NCBI RefSeq assembly: GCF_902459535.1 | Contig: NZ_LR699553.1 | Span: 2,666,001 to 2,730,000 of the forward strand | Length of the DNA: 64,000 bases | Direction of reading: 5' to 3' | Source: Paraburkholderia dioscoreae | GTDB lineage: Bacteria; Pseudomonadota; Gammaproteobacteria; Burkholderiales; Burkholderiaceae | Position numbers and translations under genes: made by a program | Notes under the pieces: model-generated | What the model was told of the DNA's origin: nothing | Database searches by the model: none | What the model saw: the letters and a program-made list of their open reading frames with translations, nothing else | Part shown: in pieces, positions 26,175 through 36,951 of the stretch | Position numbering within the stretch: the stretch's first letter is position 1 | How the letters are laid out: each line of letters opens with the position of its first letter

Positions 26175-27314
26175 ATGTCCGGCACCCTCGCCCTTACCGA
26201 ACAACTGATCGCGCGCGCCTCCGTCACGCCCGACGACCAGCATTGCCAGCGCCTCCTGATCGAACGCCTGGCCGCGCTCGGCTTCGAGCACGAGACGATC
26301 GAATCGAACGGCGTCACCAACCTGTGGGCCGTCAAACGCGGCGTCGACGGCACTGCTGGCAAGCTGCTCGCGTTCGCCGGCCATACCGACGTGGTGCCGA
26401 CCGGCCCGCTCGAACAATGGCACTCGGCGCCGTTCGAGCCGACCCATCGTGACGGCAAGCTGTACGGCCGCGGCGCGGCGGACATGAAAGCGTCGATCGC
26501 GGGCTTCGTGGTGGCGAGCGAGGAGTTCGTCGCCGCGCACCCGGCGCACCGCGGCTCGATCGCCTTCCTGATCACGAGCGACGAAGAAGGCCCCGCCACC
26601 GACGGCACCATCAAGGTCGTCGAGGCCTTGCAGGCGCGCGGCGAGCGCATGGACTACTGCATCGTCGGCGAACCGACTTCGAGCGCGCAGCTCGGCGACA
26701 TGGTGAAGAACGGCCGGCGCGGTTCGATGTCGGGCAAGCTGATCGTCAAAGGCGTGCAAGGCCATATCGCCTACCCGCATCTGGCGAAAAACCCGGTGCA
26801 TCTGCTCGCGCCAGCGCTCGCCGAACTGGTGGCCGAACGCTGGGACGACGGCAACGAATATTTCCCGCCCACCACGTGGCAGGTGTCGAACATTCACAGC
26901 GGCACCGGCGCGACCAACGTGATTGCCGGCCATGCGGACGTGATGTTCAACTTCCGCTTCTCGACGGCAAGCACGGTGGAAGGTTTGCAGGCCCGCGTCC
27001 ACGCGATCCTCGACAAACACGAGCTCGACTACGACCTGCAATGGACCGTGAGCGGCCTGCCGTTCCTCACGCCGCGCGGCGATCTGTCGAACGCGCTCGC
27101 CACGGCGATCAAGGACGAAACCGGCGTTACCACCGAACTGTCGACCACCGGCGGCACCTCGGACGGCCGCTTCATCGCGCGCATCTGCCCGCAGGTGATC
27201 GAATTCGGCCCGCTGAACGCCAGCATCCACAAGATCGACGAACATATCGAAGTCGCACACATCGAGCCGCTGAAAAACGTGTATCGCCGCGTGCTCGAAC
27301 AACTGATTGCGTGA
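26175..27314 (+). CDS. dapE: Succinyl-diaminopimelate desuccinylase
   Basis: Zinc hydrolase of the M20 family that removes succinate from N-succinyl-LL-diaminopimelate. With the start at MSGTLALTEQLIARASVTPD the product is 379 residues, the usual length. Dimetal ligands are visible in FAGHTDVVP (His70, Asp72 region), GRGAADMKASIAG (Asp103) and ITSDEEGP (Glu137/Glu138); a dimerisation domain follows, and a C-terminal STTGGTSDGRFIA motif completes the site. The frame is open upstream, but that extension lacks conservation features. It follows the hairpin and precedes prmB by 17 bases. Confidence 0.97.
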   Translation: MSGTLALTEQLIARASVTPDDQHCQRLLIERLAALGFEHETIESNGVTNLWAVKRGVDGTAGKLLAFAGHTDVVPTGPLEQWHSAPFEPTHRDGKLYGRGAADMKASIAGFVVASEEFVAAHPAHRGSIAFLITSDEEGPATDGTIKVVEALQARGERMDYCIVGEPTSSAQLGDMVKNGRRGSMSGKLIVKGVQGHIAYPHLAKNPVHLLAPALAELVAERWDDGNEYFPPTTWQVSNIHSGTGATNVIAGHADVMFNFRFSTASTVEGLQARVHAILDKHELDYDLQWTVSGLPFLTPRGDLSNALATAIKDETGVTTELSTTGGTSDGRFIARICPQVIEFGPLNASIHKIDEHIEVAHIEPLKNVYRRVLEQLIA

Positions 27315-27331
27315 CCCAAGGACTATTTGCG

Positions 27332-28216
27332 ATGACGCTCCCGTTTTCCACCGTTCGCGACCTGCTGCGTTTCGCGGTCTCGCGCTTCAACCAGGCCGAT
27401 CTGTCGTTCGGCCACGGTTCGGCCAATGCTTACGACGAAGCCGCCTATCTGGTCCTGCACACGCTGCATCTGCCGCTCGATCTGCTGGAGCCGTTTCTCG
27501 ACGCGCGTTTGAGCGCCGCTGAAATAGACGCCGTGCTGAACGTGATCGAGCGCCGCGCCACCGAGCGCGTGCCGGCCGCTTACATCACGCAGGAAGCCTG
27601 GATGCACGGCTTCCGCTTCTATGTGGATGAGCGCGTGATCGTGCCGCGCTCGTTCATCGGCGAATTGCTGCAGGACGGTTTGCAGCCCTACGTGGAAGAT
27701 CCCGAGCAGGTAAGCGCCGTGCTGGAGTTGTGCACCGGCTCGGGCTGCCTCGCGATTCTCGCGGCCCACGCGTTTCCGAACGCGGACATCGACGCGGTGG
27801 ATCTGTCCGCGCCCGCGCTGGAAGTCGCCATGCGCAACGTCACGGACTACAAACTCGACGACCGCATCGCGCTGTTCGAAGGCGATCTGTACGCGCCGCT
27901 CGCCGAGCGCCGCTACGACGTGATCATTACCAATCCGCCGTACGTGAACGCGGCGTCGATGCAGGAACTGCCCGCCGAATACCGGCACGAGCCGGATATG
28001 GCGCTGGCGGGCGGCGCCGACGGCATGGACATCGTGCGCCGGATCATCGCCGATGCGCGCAACTGGCTCACCGACGACGGCGTGCTGGTCGTTGAAATCG
28101 GCAATGAGCGTCAGCACGTGGAAGCGGCGTTTGGCGGCCTCGATCTGGTCTGGCTGTCGACCAGTGCCGGCGACGACAACGTGTTCCTGATCCAGGCGGC
28201 TGATTTGCCGGTCTGA
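27332..28216 (+). CDS. prmB: Ribosomal protein L3 glutamine methyltransferase
   Basis: N5-glutamine methyltransferase that modifies ribosomal protein uL3. The 294-residue product has the PrmB-type N-terminal helical domain (DLSFGHGSANAYDEAAYLVL), the SAM-binding motif VLELCTGSGCLAILAA and the catalytic NPPY motif in IITNPPYVNAASM. The N-terminal region and the E(Y)RHEP segment favour PrmB over release-factor methyltransferase PrmC, which usually sits beside prfA. I start at 27332, 17 bases after dapE, rather than at far-upstream codons overlapping dapE. Confidence 0.93.
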   Translation: MTLPFSTVRDLLRFAVSRFNQADLSFGHGSANAYDEAAYLVLHTLHLPLDLLEPFLDARLSAAEIDAVLNVIERRATERVPAAYITQEAWMHGFRFYVDERVIVPRSFIGELLQDGLQPYVEDPEQVSAVLELCTGSGCLAILAAHAFPNADIDAVDLSAPALEVAMRNVTDYKLDDRIALFEGDLYAPLAERRYDVIITNPPYVNAASMQELPAEYRHEPDMALAGGADGMDIVRRIIADARNWLTDDGVLVVEIGNERQHVEAAFGGLDLVWLSTSAGDDNVFLIQAADLPV

Positions 28217-28361
28217 AGTTTTGCTGCATTCGCGCACGAAACCACGAAGCCTGACCGGAACGCGCCCCCAAAGCACGCACGTTCGGTAAGATAGGCGCGG
28301 TCAGCTACCCGGCGCTCATCGAACCGGCCCGGGTAGCGCTTCGCCAACCCTTCGTCCACCT

Positions 28362-29813
28362 ATGCAATTCGACCTGCTTCACATCGGCACGCTGGTCGCC
28401 CTCTGCCACATTCTCGGCGTGGTCGCGGCGTGTCATGCGATTCTCAACACCCGCACGTCGCAAGGTGCGATTGCGTGGGCCGTGTCGCTGGTCGCGATGC
28501 CTTATCTGACGCTGGTGCCGTATCTGTTCCTCGGCCGCAGCAAGTTTGCCGGCTACGCGGACGCGCGCCGGGTCGAGAACGAACTGCTGCGCACGCGCGC
28601 GCATCCGCCGGAATGGGACACGCAGGCTTCGTCGGAAAGGCTGCCCACGCAGGAGCTCGGCGGCAGGCTCGTGCATTCGCTCACGCGCCTCGGCGGCATG
28701 CCGTTTCTGCCCGGCAACACGGTGCGCACGCTGGTCAACGGCGCGGCAACCTTCGAGGCCATCTTCCAGGCGATCGAGGGCGCGCGCCGCTACGTCATCG
28801 TGCAGTTCTTCATCGTGCGCGACGACGCGCTCGGCGAAATGCTCAAAGACACGCTGATCGCAAAAGCACAGCAAGGGGTGCGCGTCTACTTCCTGTACGA
28901 CAGCATCGGCAGCTTCGATCTGCCCCACCGCTATGTGGCAGCACTGCGCGCGGCGGGCGTGGAGACGCATCCGTTCGCTACCCATCGCCGCTTCGTCAAC
29001 CGTCTGCAAGTGAATTTCCGCAATCACCGCAAGATCGTTTCGGTGGACGGCGAACGCGCGTTTGTCGGCGGACACAACGTGGGCGTGGAATATCTGGGCG
29101 GCAAGCCGCCGCTTTCGCCGTGGCGCGATACGCATATCGAAGTGCGCGGCCCGGCGGTCGCCAGCATCCAGTTCGTGTTCACCGAAGACTGGCACTGGGC
29201 CACCCAGCGGTTGCCCGAGTTCGACATACCACCCGCTCCGGCCGCCGATCCCGCGGCCGGCCAGGGCATGCATTGCCTCGTCGTGCCTAGCGGCCCGGCG
29301 GACAAGCAGGAGACCTGTTCGCTCTTTTTCGTCGAAGCGATCAATGCGGCGCGCGAGCGGATCTGGATCACCTCGCCCTACCTGATCCCCGATGAAGCGG
29401 TGTTCTCGGCGTTGCGGCTCGCGGTGCTGCGCGGCGTGGACGTGCGCATTCTGATTCCGAGCCGGCGCGATCACCTCGTCGTGTTCGCCGCGTCGAAACT
29501 GTATGCGTATGACTCGCTGCGCGCGGGGATCCGGATCTTCCGCTACCAGCCGGGCTTCCTGCATCAGAAGGTCGTGCTGATCGACAGCGTGGCTGCGGCC
29601 ATCGGCAGCGCCAATCTCGACAACCGCTCGTTCCGGCTGAACTTCGAGATCATGGTGCTGACCGTGGATCGCGGCTTTGCCAAAGAGGTCGAAACAATGC
29701 TGCTGGCCGACTTCGCCGAATCGCGCGAAATCGACCGCAATGAATACCGGCAGGCAGGCGCCTTGAAGCGCGTGCTGATGCACGTGGCGCGGCTCTTTTC
29801 ACCCATCCTGTAG
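28362..29813 (+). CDS. cls: Cardiolipin synthase (phospholipase D superfamily)
   Basis: Membrane enzyme condensing two phosphatidylglycerol molecules to cardiolipin. The 483-residue protein has two N-terminal membrane helices (about 8-28 and 38-57) and two HKD catalytic motifs: NHRKIVSVD (His222, Lys224, Asp229) and LHQKVVLID (His401, Lys403, Asp408), each followed by the G-G/G-S plus N segment (GGHN; GSANLDNRS). Length and membrane segments match the ClsA type rather than the shorter ClsB. It stands alone, 145 bases after prmB. Confidence 0.94.
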   Translation: MQFDLLHIGTLVALCHILGVVAACHAILNTRTSQGAIAWAVSLVAMPYLTLVPYLFLGRSKFAGYADARRVENELLRTRAHPPEWDTQASSERLPTQELGGRLVHSLTRLGGMPFLPGNTVRTLVNGAATFEAIFQAIEGARRYVIVQFFIVRDDALGEMLKDTLIAKAQQGVRVYFLYDSIGSFDLPHRYVAALRAAGVETHPFATHRRFVNRLQVNFRNHRKIVSVDGERAFVGGHNVGVEYLGGKPPLSPWRDTHIEVRGPAVASIQFVFTEDWHWATQRLPEFDIPPAPAADPAAGQGMHCLVVPSGPADKQETCSLFFVEAINAARERIWITSPYLIPDEAVFSALRLAVLRGVDVRILIPSRRDHLVVFAASKLYAYDSLRAGIRIFRYQPGFLHQKVVLIDSVAAAIGSANLDNRSFRLNFEIMVLTVDRGFAKEVETMLLADFAESREIDRNEYRQAGALKRVLMHVARLFSPIL

Positions 29814-29859
29814 AGGCCGCCGTGACGCAACGCCAAGCCGCCGTCGCCGTACCGTGGCT

Positions 29860-30339
29860 TCACAGCAGCTTTTCGATATCCTCGGTAATCGCCTCGGGCT
29901 TCGTCAGCGGCGCATAACGCTTCACCACATTGCCCTCACGGTCAATCAGGAACTTGGTGAAGTTCCACTTGATCGCCTCGAGACCCAGCACGCCCGGCGC
30001 CTCGCCCGTCAGATAACGGAATAGCGGATGCGCGTTCGCACCGTTCACGTCCACCTTGTCGAACATCGGGAACGTCACGCCGTAATTCTTTTCGCAGAAG
30101 CTGCCGATCTGCGCGGCGTCGCCCGGCTCCTGCTTGCCGAACTGGTTGCACGGAAAGCCGAGTACCGCGAGCCCGCGCGCCGCGTAGGTCTCGTACAGCT
30201 TTTGCAAGCCGGCGTATTGCGGCGTGAACCCGCATTCGCTCGCCGTGTTGACGATCAGCAAAACCTTGCCGCTATATTGCTCGAGGCTCACTTCCTCGCC
30301 GCCGAGCGTGCGTGCCGAAAACGAATAAATCGATGTCAT
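29860..30339 (-). CDS. Glutathione peroxidase family protein
   Basis: Thiol peroxidase that reduces hydrogen and lipid peroxides, probably with glutathione or thioredoxin. The 159-residue protein has the catalytic motif NTASECGFTPQ with peroxidatic Cys36 (cysteine rather than selenocysteine), the GFPCNQFGKQEPG motif with Cys64 and Gln70, and KWNFTKFLID with the conserved Trp-Asn-Phe. That completes the Cys/Gln/Trp/Asn site. Divergent from the ABC-F gene; convergent with cls, 46 bases away. E. coli calls its homologue btuE; that name does not reflect function. Confidence 0.95.
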   Translation of the reverse strand: MTSIYSFSARTLGGEEVSLEQYSGKVLLIVNTASECGFTPQYAGLQKLYETYAARGLAVLGFPCNQFGKQEPGDAAQIGSFCEKNYGVTFPMFDKVDVNGANAHPLFRYLTGEAPGVLGLEAIKWNFTKFLIDREGNVVKRYAPLTKPEAITEDIEKLL

Positions 30340-30474
30340 GGGCTCCCCCCGTGAAAGCCGTCAGTCTATGCCAAAAGCTGCGCCGGTACAGTCGGCCGAA
30401 TGACCGATCCCGCTTGAGCGCCCGGTGTCGGGCCCGGCAGTCTAAAATAGCGGTTTTCTCCAGCCGGCCTCTTC

Positions 30475-32448
30475 GTGATCCGCTTTAACCAGTTCAGCCT
30501 CGCGCGCGGCACCAAGCCGCTCTTCGACCACACCACGTTCACCCTCAACCCCGGCGAAAAGGCCGGCCTGGTGGGGGCGAACGGCGCGGGCAAGTCGACG
30601 CTGTTCGCCGTGCTGCGCGGCGAACTGCATGCGGACGGCGGCGATTTTTCAATCCCGCCGACCTGGCAGATCGCCCACGTCGCGCAGGAAACGCCTGCCG
30701 CGGACAAGACCGCCCTCGCCTACACGCTGGACGGCGATGCCGCGCTGCGTACGATCGAAGCGCGCATTGCCGCCGCCTCCGCCGCCCATGACGGCGCGGC
30801 CGAAGGCGAAGCGCACGCCGCGTTCGCCGACGCCGACGGCTACACCGCGCCCGCGCGCGCCGAAGCGCTGCTGCTCGGTCTGGGCTTCACGCTCGAACAG
30901 ACGCGCGAACCGGTCAGCAGTTTTTCAGGCGGCTGGCGCATGCGGCTGAATCTCGCGCAGGCGCTGATGTGCCGCTCCGACCTGCTGCTGCTCGACGAAC
31001 CGACCAATCACCTGGATCTCGACGCGATCGTCTGGCTCGAAGACTGGCTGCACCGTTATCCGGGTACGCTGATCGTGATCTCGCACGACCGCGAATTCCT
31101 CGACTCGGTCTGCAATGTCACGCTGCATCTGGAGCAGCAGCAGATCAAGCGCTACGGCGGCAATTATTCGCAATTCGAAGTGCTGCGCGCGCAGCAGATC
31201 GCGCTGCAACAAAGCGCGTACGAAAAACAGCAGCGCACGGTCGAGCATCTGCAAAGCTATATCAACCGCTTCAAGGCGCAGGCCACCAAGGCGCGCCAGG
31301 CGCAAAGCCGCGTCAAGGCGCTGGAAAAGATGGAGCTGATCGCGCCGGCGCATGCGGCCTCGCCGTTCACGTTCGAGTTCCGCACCCCCGATTCCGCGCC
31401 GAATCCGATGATGGTGATGGAAGACGTGCGCTGCGGCTATCGCAGCGAGAGCGAACCGGGCGTCGAGATTCCGATCGTCGACCACGTCATGCTGTCCATC
31501 CAGAACGGTCAGCGCATCGGCCTGCTTGGCGCAAACGGCCAGGGCAAGTCCACGCTGATCAAGACGCTCGCCGGCACGCTCGAACCGCTCGGCGGCCACG
31601 TGCGGGAAGGCAAGGGGCTGCGCATCGGCTACTTCGCGCAACACCAGCTCGAAACATTGCGTCCGGACGACACGCCGTTGCAGCACCTCGCGCGCCTCGC
31701 ACCGGACACGCGCGAACAGGAATTGCGCGACTTCCTCGGCAGCTTCAATTTTTCCGGTGAGATGGCGACCTCGAAAATCGCGCCCTTCTCCGGAGGCGAA
31801 AAGGCCCGCCTCGCGCTCGCGCTGATCATCTGGCAAAAGCCGAACCTGCTGCTGCTCGACGAACCGACCAACCACCTGGATCTCGAAACGCGTCACGCGC
31901 TGACTATGGCGCTCGCGCAGTTCGAAGGCACGCTGATTCTGGTGTCGCACGACCGGCATCTGCTGCGTGCCACCACTGATCAATTCATGCTGGTCGCGAA
32001 ACATCGCCTGCAAGAGTTCGACGGCGATCTCGACGACTACCGCGACTGGCTGCTGCAACATGCGGCCGAACAACGCGCCGCGCTCAAGGCGGGCACGGCG
32101 TCGAACGCTGGCAATGGTGGCAATGGAGGCAACGGCAGTGACGGCGGCGCGGACAACGGCGTGAACCGCAAGGAACAGCGGCGCCTCGAAGCCGAAACGC
32201 GTCAAAAGCTCGCGCACCTGAAAAAGCCGCTGCAAAGCCGGATTACGAAGATCGAAAAGGAAATGGACGCGCTCAACGCGGAGAAGACGACGCTCGACGC
32301 GTTCGTCGTCGATCCGGCGAGTTACGAGCCCGGGCAGAAAAGCAAACTGACGGAGGCGATCCGCCGTCAGGCAGATGTGAACGCGCGCCTCGAAGCGCTC
32401 GAAGCCGAATGGCTCGAGACGCACGAGGAACTCGAACAGATCGGCTAG
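30475..32448 (+). CDS. yheS: ABC-F family ATPase, YheS type
   Basis: Cytosolic tandem ABC protein of the ABC-F family, whose members act on ribosomes rather than as transporters; there are no membrane segments. The 657-residue product has two ABC domains: Walker A GANGAGKST near 34-42 with signature FSGGWRMRLNLAQAL and LLLDEPTNHLDLDA, a linker helix pair (about 240-300), then GANGQGKST, FSGGEKARLALAL and LLLDEPTNHLDLET. A Gly/Asn-rich stretch (about 540-560) leads to a C-terminal coiled coil. The N-terminus aligns by eye with E. coli YheS. It starts with GTG at 30475. Confidence 0.93.
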   Translation: MIRFNQFSLARGTKPLFDHTTFTLNPGEKAGLVGANGAGKSTLFAVLRGELHADGGDFSIPPTWQIAHVAQETPAADKTALAYTLDGDAALRTIEARIAAASAAHDGAAEGEAHAAFADADGYTAPARAEALLLGLGFTLEQTREPVSSFSGGWRMRLNLAQALMCRSDLLLLDEPTNHLDLDAIVWLEDWLHRYPGTLIVISHDREFLDSVCNVTLHLEQQQIKRYGGNYSQFEVLRAQQIALQQSAYEKQQRTVEHLQSYINRFKAQATKARQAQSRVKALEKMELIAPAHAASPFTFEFRTPDSAPNPMMVMEDVRCGYRSESEPGVEIPIVDHVMLSIQNGQRIGLLGANGQGKSTLIKTLAGTLEPLGGHVREGKGLRIGYFAQHQLETLRPDDTPLQHLARLAPDTREQELRDFLGSFNFSGEMATSKIAPFSGGEKARLALALIIWQKPNLLLLDEPTNHLDLETRHALTMALAQFEGTLILVSHDRHLLRATTDQFMLVAKHRLQEFDGDLDDYRDWLLQHAAEQRAALKAGTASNAGNGGNGGNGSDGGADNGVNRKEQRRLEAETRQKLAHLKKPLQSRITKIEKEMDALNAEKTTLDAFVVDPASYEPGQKSKLTEAIRRQADVNARLEALEAEWLETHEELEQIG

Positions 32449-32494
32449 CGGCACGCTGTTTCAGGTCCGCGCCGGCATCGACGAGAGGTTGGCT

Positions 32495-33616
32495 TTGTCT
32501 TCTGCGACATCATCCGTCTCACCGCCTGCATCATCGGCCACACCGACACCGCCCGCGCTGCAAGGACTGCGCGTGCTCGACCTGACGCGCCTGCTGCCGG
32601 GCCCGGTTGCCGCCTTGCGGCTTGCCGAGCTGGGCGCCGACGTGCTCAAAATCGAAGCACCCGGCGCCGGTGACCCCACCCGCACGATGATGCAATCGTC
32701 GAGCGACCGCGTGGCGGGCCGGCCCGGCGCGTTTTACCGGCTGGTGAATCGCGGCAAGCGCGAAACGCGCCTCGACCTCAAATCCGAGGCGGGACGCAAC
32801 GTGCTGTGCGCGCTCGCCGCCGAAGCGGACGTGCTGATCGAGAGTTTCCGGCCCGGCGTGATGGAGCGGCTCGGCATCGGCTACGAAACGTTGCATGCCA
32901 TCAATCCCCGGCTGGTCTATTGCGCAATCAGCGGATATGGCGCGAGCGGGCCGTTCGTCGACCATGCCGGCCACGATCTCAACTACATCGGCTACGCAGG
33001 CGTGCTCGATCAACTGGCGGGCCGCGACGGCGCGCCGATCCTGCCGAATTTCCAGATCGCCGATCTGCTCGGCGGCGCCCTGAGCGCGGTCACGCAGATT
33101 CTCGCGGCGTTATGGCATGTGTCGCGCGGCGGCGAAGGCCGCTTCGTCGACGTGTCCATGACGCATGTCACCTACGCGCACAACGTCGTGGCGCAGGTCG
33201 CGCTCGCCAACGACGGCGCGGCGCCAGCGGCCGGCGGCAGTCTGCTGAATGGCGGCGTGCCCTGCTACAACCTCTACCGCACGCTCGATAACCGCTGGCT
33301 CGCGGTCGGCGCGCTCGAACTGAAGTTCTGGGAAACGCTCTGCATGGCGCTCGACCGGCCCGAATGGGCGACGCGCCACTGGAGTCTCGGCCAGGCCATC
33401 GGCGGCCCGGACGCCGCCGCGCTCACGCAGGAACTCGCCGACGTGATCGGCAAGCGTGCGCTGGAAGAATGGGTTGCGATGCTGGAGCCGCTCGACTGCT
33501 GTGTCTCGCCGGTGCTCACGCCGGCCGAGGCGGCGCGGCATCCGCTGTTCAATCCGCAGGCTGACGATACGGCGAATGCGGGCGGCGAAGACGAGGAAGA
33601 GCGGTCGATCCGGTAA
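32495..33616 (+). CDS. CaiB/BaiF family CoA-transferase (family III)
   Basis: Formyl-CoA transferase / alpha-methylacyl-CoA racemase superfamily member. The ~373-residue protein contains LQGLRVLDLTRLLPGPVAAL, LGADVLKIEAPG, GKRETRLDLKSEAGR, ADVLIESFRPGVMERLG and NPRLVYCAISGYGASGP, all hallmark motifs, and a conserved Asp in GHDLNYIG near residue 150. Asp at this place and length under 400 residues suit the racemase-like branch, but substrate is unknown. No ATG is available: a TTG at 32495 is 6 bases after GAGAGG; a TTG at 32489 is the alternative. The C-terminus is strongly acidic. Confidence 0.88.
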   Translation: MSSATSSVSPPASSATPTPPALQGLRVLDLTRLLPGPVAALRLAELGADVLKIEAPGAGDPTRTMMQSSSDRVAGRPGAFYRLVNRGKRETRLDLKSEAGRNVLCALAAEADVLIESFRPGVMERLGIGYETLHAINPRLVYCAISGYGASGPFVDHAGHDLNYIGYAGVLDQLAGRDGAPILPNFQIADLLGGALSAVTQILAALWHVSRGGEGRFVDVSMTHVTYAHNVVAQVALANDGAAPAAGGSLLNGGVPCYNLYRTLDNRWLAVGALELKFWETLCMALDRPEWATRHWSLGQAIGGPDAAALTQELADVIGKRALEEWVAMLEPLDCCVSPVLTPAEAARHPLFNPQADDTANAGGEDEEERSIR

Positions 33617-33756
33617 CGTGGGGATATGTGCGCTGCGGGTACTGTTCAGTTTGAGCGGCAAATCTGCAGTCGATCCGCGCAGCGCGCTCGTCTCAGTTCG
33701 TCTCACAACGAGAACCGCCCAATACTTTCCGTCGCGGCCCACCCGCCCTAACAACC

Positions 33757-34035
33757 TCAGCGCCGCGCCACCGTCTGCCGCGGCAAGGTCTGACGCGGCG
33801 TCTTTTCATCGTCGTACAGCATGTGCTTACGGCCTTCCACATGACGGTCGATGGTCGCACGGACTTCGGCGGCGGTGGCGTCTTCGGCCACGACTCGCCG
33901 TGAAATCTGCCCCGCTGTGTCGATCCATTCGACGATCCGGCAGGCGCCGCCCCATGGCTGGCGAATGGGCGCGGAGACACGGCAGCCGCGCACCTGTATT
34001 GGCCGCTCGGCTACGGTTTCATATGACTGTTTCAA
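33757..34035 (-). CDS. Small conserved hypothetical protein
   Basis: A 92-residue soluble protein beginning MKQSYETVAERPIQVRGCRV, with a WGGACRIVEWIDTAGQISRR core and a basic C-terminus (RQTLPRQTVARR). I recall similar small Burkholderia proteins listed as DUF2866, but cannot verify this. No catalytic motif or membrane segment is visible. It sits between the CoA-transferase and radA on the minus strand, 140 bases from each, with an AT-richer upstream region (34040-34130), consistent with its own promoter. Function unknown. Confidence 0.6.
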   Translation of the reverse strand: MKQSYETVAERPIQVRGCRVSAPIRQPWGGACRIVEWIDTAGQISRRVVAEDATAAEVRATIDRHVEGRKHMLYDDEKTPRQTLPRQTVARR

Positions 34036-34178
34036 GGCGCGATCCTTTTTCGGGCATCAGAAGGGATGCAGACCCTCGCAGCTTAGGAAAAAGGAATGTC
34101 GGGTAGGTTACAGCCAATATGGAGATATTTACCGGCCATTACGGAACGGCGGGCGCCCCGAAACGCCCGAAGCCCCGT

Positions 34179-35555
<1,377 letters not shown>

Positions 35556-35662
35556 GCGCTTGTTGCCTGAATTGCTGTTGTTTGGATTGACACATTGAGA
35601 CGCTCGATGGGCGACCCGTTGGCCGCCGTGCCGCACCGCCCTTGGCCCCTTTAACCGCGCCC

Positions 35663-36733
35663 TTACTCCGCGCGCACCGGCACGCGCGGTGCCACGGCGC
35701 ACATCAGCTCATAGCCGATGGTGCCGCAGGCCTGCGCGACGTCGTCGATCGGCAGCGCGTTGCCCCACAGTTCGACGCGCGAGCCGACGTTGGCGGTTGG
35801 AATCGGCGTCAGGTCCACGGTGAGCATGTCCATCGAGACGCGCCCGACGATCCGCGTGCGCACGCCCTCGACGATCACCGGCGTGCCTTCCGGCGCGACG
35901 CGCGGATAGCCGTCCGCGTAGCCGCACGCCACCACGCCGATGCGCATCGAGCCGCGCGCCTTGAACGACGAACCGTAGCCGACCGTATGGCCTTCGTTGA
36001 GCGTTTGCACGGCGATCAGTTCCGAGGCGAACGTCATGGCCGGTTGCAACCCCGTGCCTTCGATCGCCGCCGTCACGCCGGACGGCGACGCGCCGTACAT
36101 GATGATGCCCGGACGCACCCAGTCGAAGTGCGTGGCAGGATGCCACAGCGTAGCCGCCGAATTGGCCAGGCTGCGCGCGCCGGCAATGCCCTGCGCGCCA
36201 CGCTCGAACGCCTCCACCTGGTAGTCGACGCCGCGGTCGCCGTCGGCGTCCGAGAAATGGGTCATCAAGGTGATCTGGCCGACGCCTTGGGCAGCGCGCG
36301 CCCGCTCCCACGCGGCGCGGAATTTCTCCGGCGTATAGCCGAGGCGGTTCATGCCGGTGTTCATCTTCAACTGGATGTTGACCGGTTTTGACAGGCGCGC
36401 CATTTCGAGCATGCGCAACTGTTCGTCCGAATGAAGCGCGGTGGTCAGGCTGTAGCGGTCGATCACGTCGATATCGGTCGGGCGGAAAAAGCCTTCAAGC
36501 AGAAGAATGGGCCCGGCCCAGCCCAATTCACGCAACTTCACGGCTTCTTCCAGGTCCAGCAACCCGAAGCCGTCGGTTGCGCGCAGGCCCGGAAAAACAC
36601 GTGCAAGGCCGTGCCCGTATGCATTGGCCTTGACGACGGCCCATATTTTGGATTTCGGCGCGTAACGCCGGGCGACGGCGAGATTATTGGCGAGGGCGGA
36701 GGTGTGAATCGTGGCTGAAAGGGGGCGCGGCAT
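35663..36733 (-). CDS. alr: Alanine racemase
   Basis: PLP enzyme converting L-alanine to D-alanine for peptidoglycan. The 356-residue protein has the PLP lysine in WAVVKANAYGHGL (Lys35), the conserved NTGMNRLG segment, and GYGSSFKARG followed by ACGYADGYPR, which contains the second catalytic region. Length is typical of the Alr/DadX type. Lack of a dadA neighbour favours the biosynthetic Alr over catabolic DadX. It precedes radA on the same strand and is divergent from lplT. Confidence 0.95.
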   Translation of the reverse strand: MPRPLSATIHTSALANNLAVARRYAPKSKIWAVVKANAYGHGLARVFPGLRATDGFGLLDLEEAVKLRELGWAGPILLLEGFFRPTDIDVIDRYSLTTALHSDEQLRMLEMARLSKPVNIQLKMNTGMNRLGYTPEKFRAAWERARAAQGVGQITLMTHFSDADGDRGVDYQVEAFERGAQGIAGARSLANSAATLWHPATHFDWVRPGIIMYGASPSGVTAAIEGTGLQPAMTFASELIAVQTLNEGHTVGYGSSFKARGSMRIGVVACGYADGYPRVAPEGTPVIVEGVRTRIVGRVSMDMLTVDLTPIPTANVGSRVELWGNALPIDDVAQACGTIGYELMCAVAPRVPVRAE

Positions 36734-36951
36734 GGGATATTTTCGTAAAGACGCTTGCGAATCAGCGGCTTACCGGGCGTTTTCGGCGCTCGGCAGCCCG
36801 CTGGGCGGTGCGATCAAGGATTTTGCTAGTCCGAATCCAGCTATTTTCGTGATATAAAGCCGTGCGCACAACCCATTTCGAACGGCATAAGCCCGGACGC
36901 TCAACCAGCGGCCGGGGCGGACAGACCGCAGCGAGGACAGCATCGCATCAG

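Noticed and set aside
28305..32454. Large antisense frames opposite cls and the ABC-F gene
   Set aside because: Shadows; composition is dominated by Arg/Gln/His/Val and no motif is seen.
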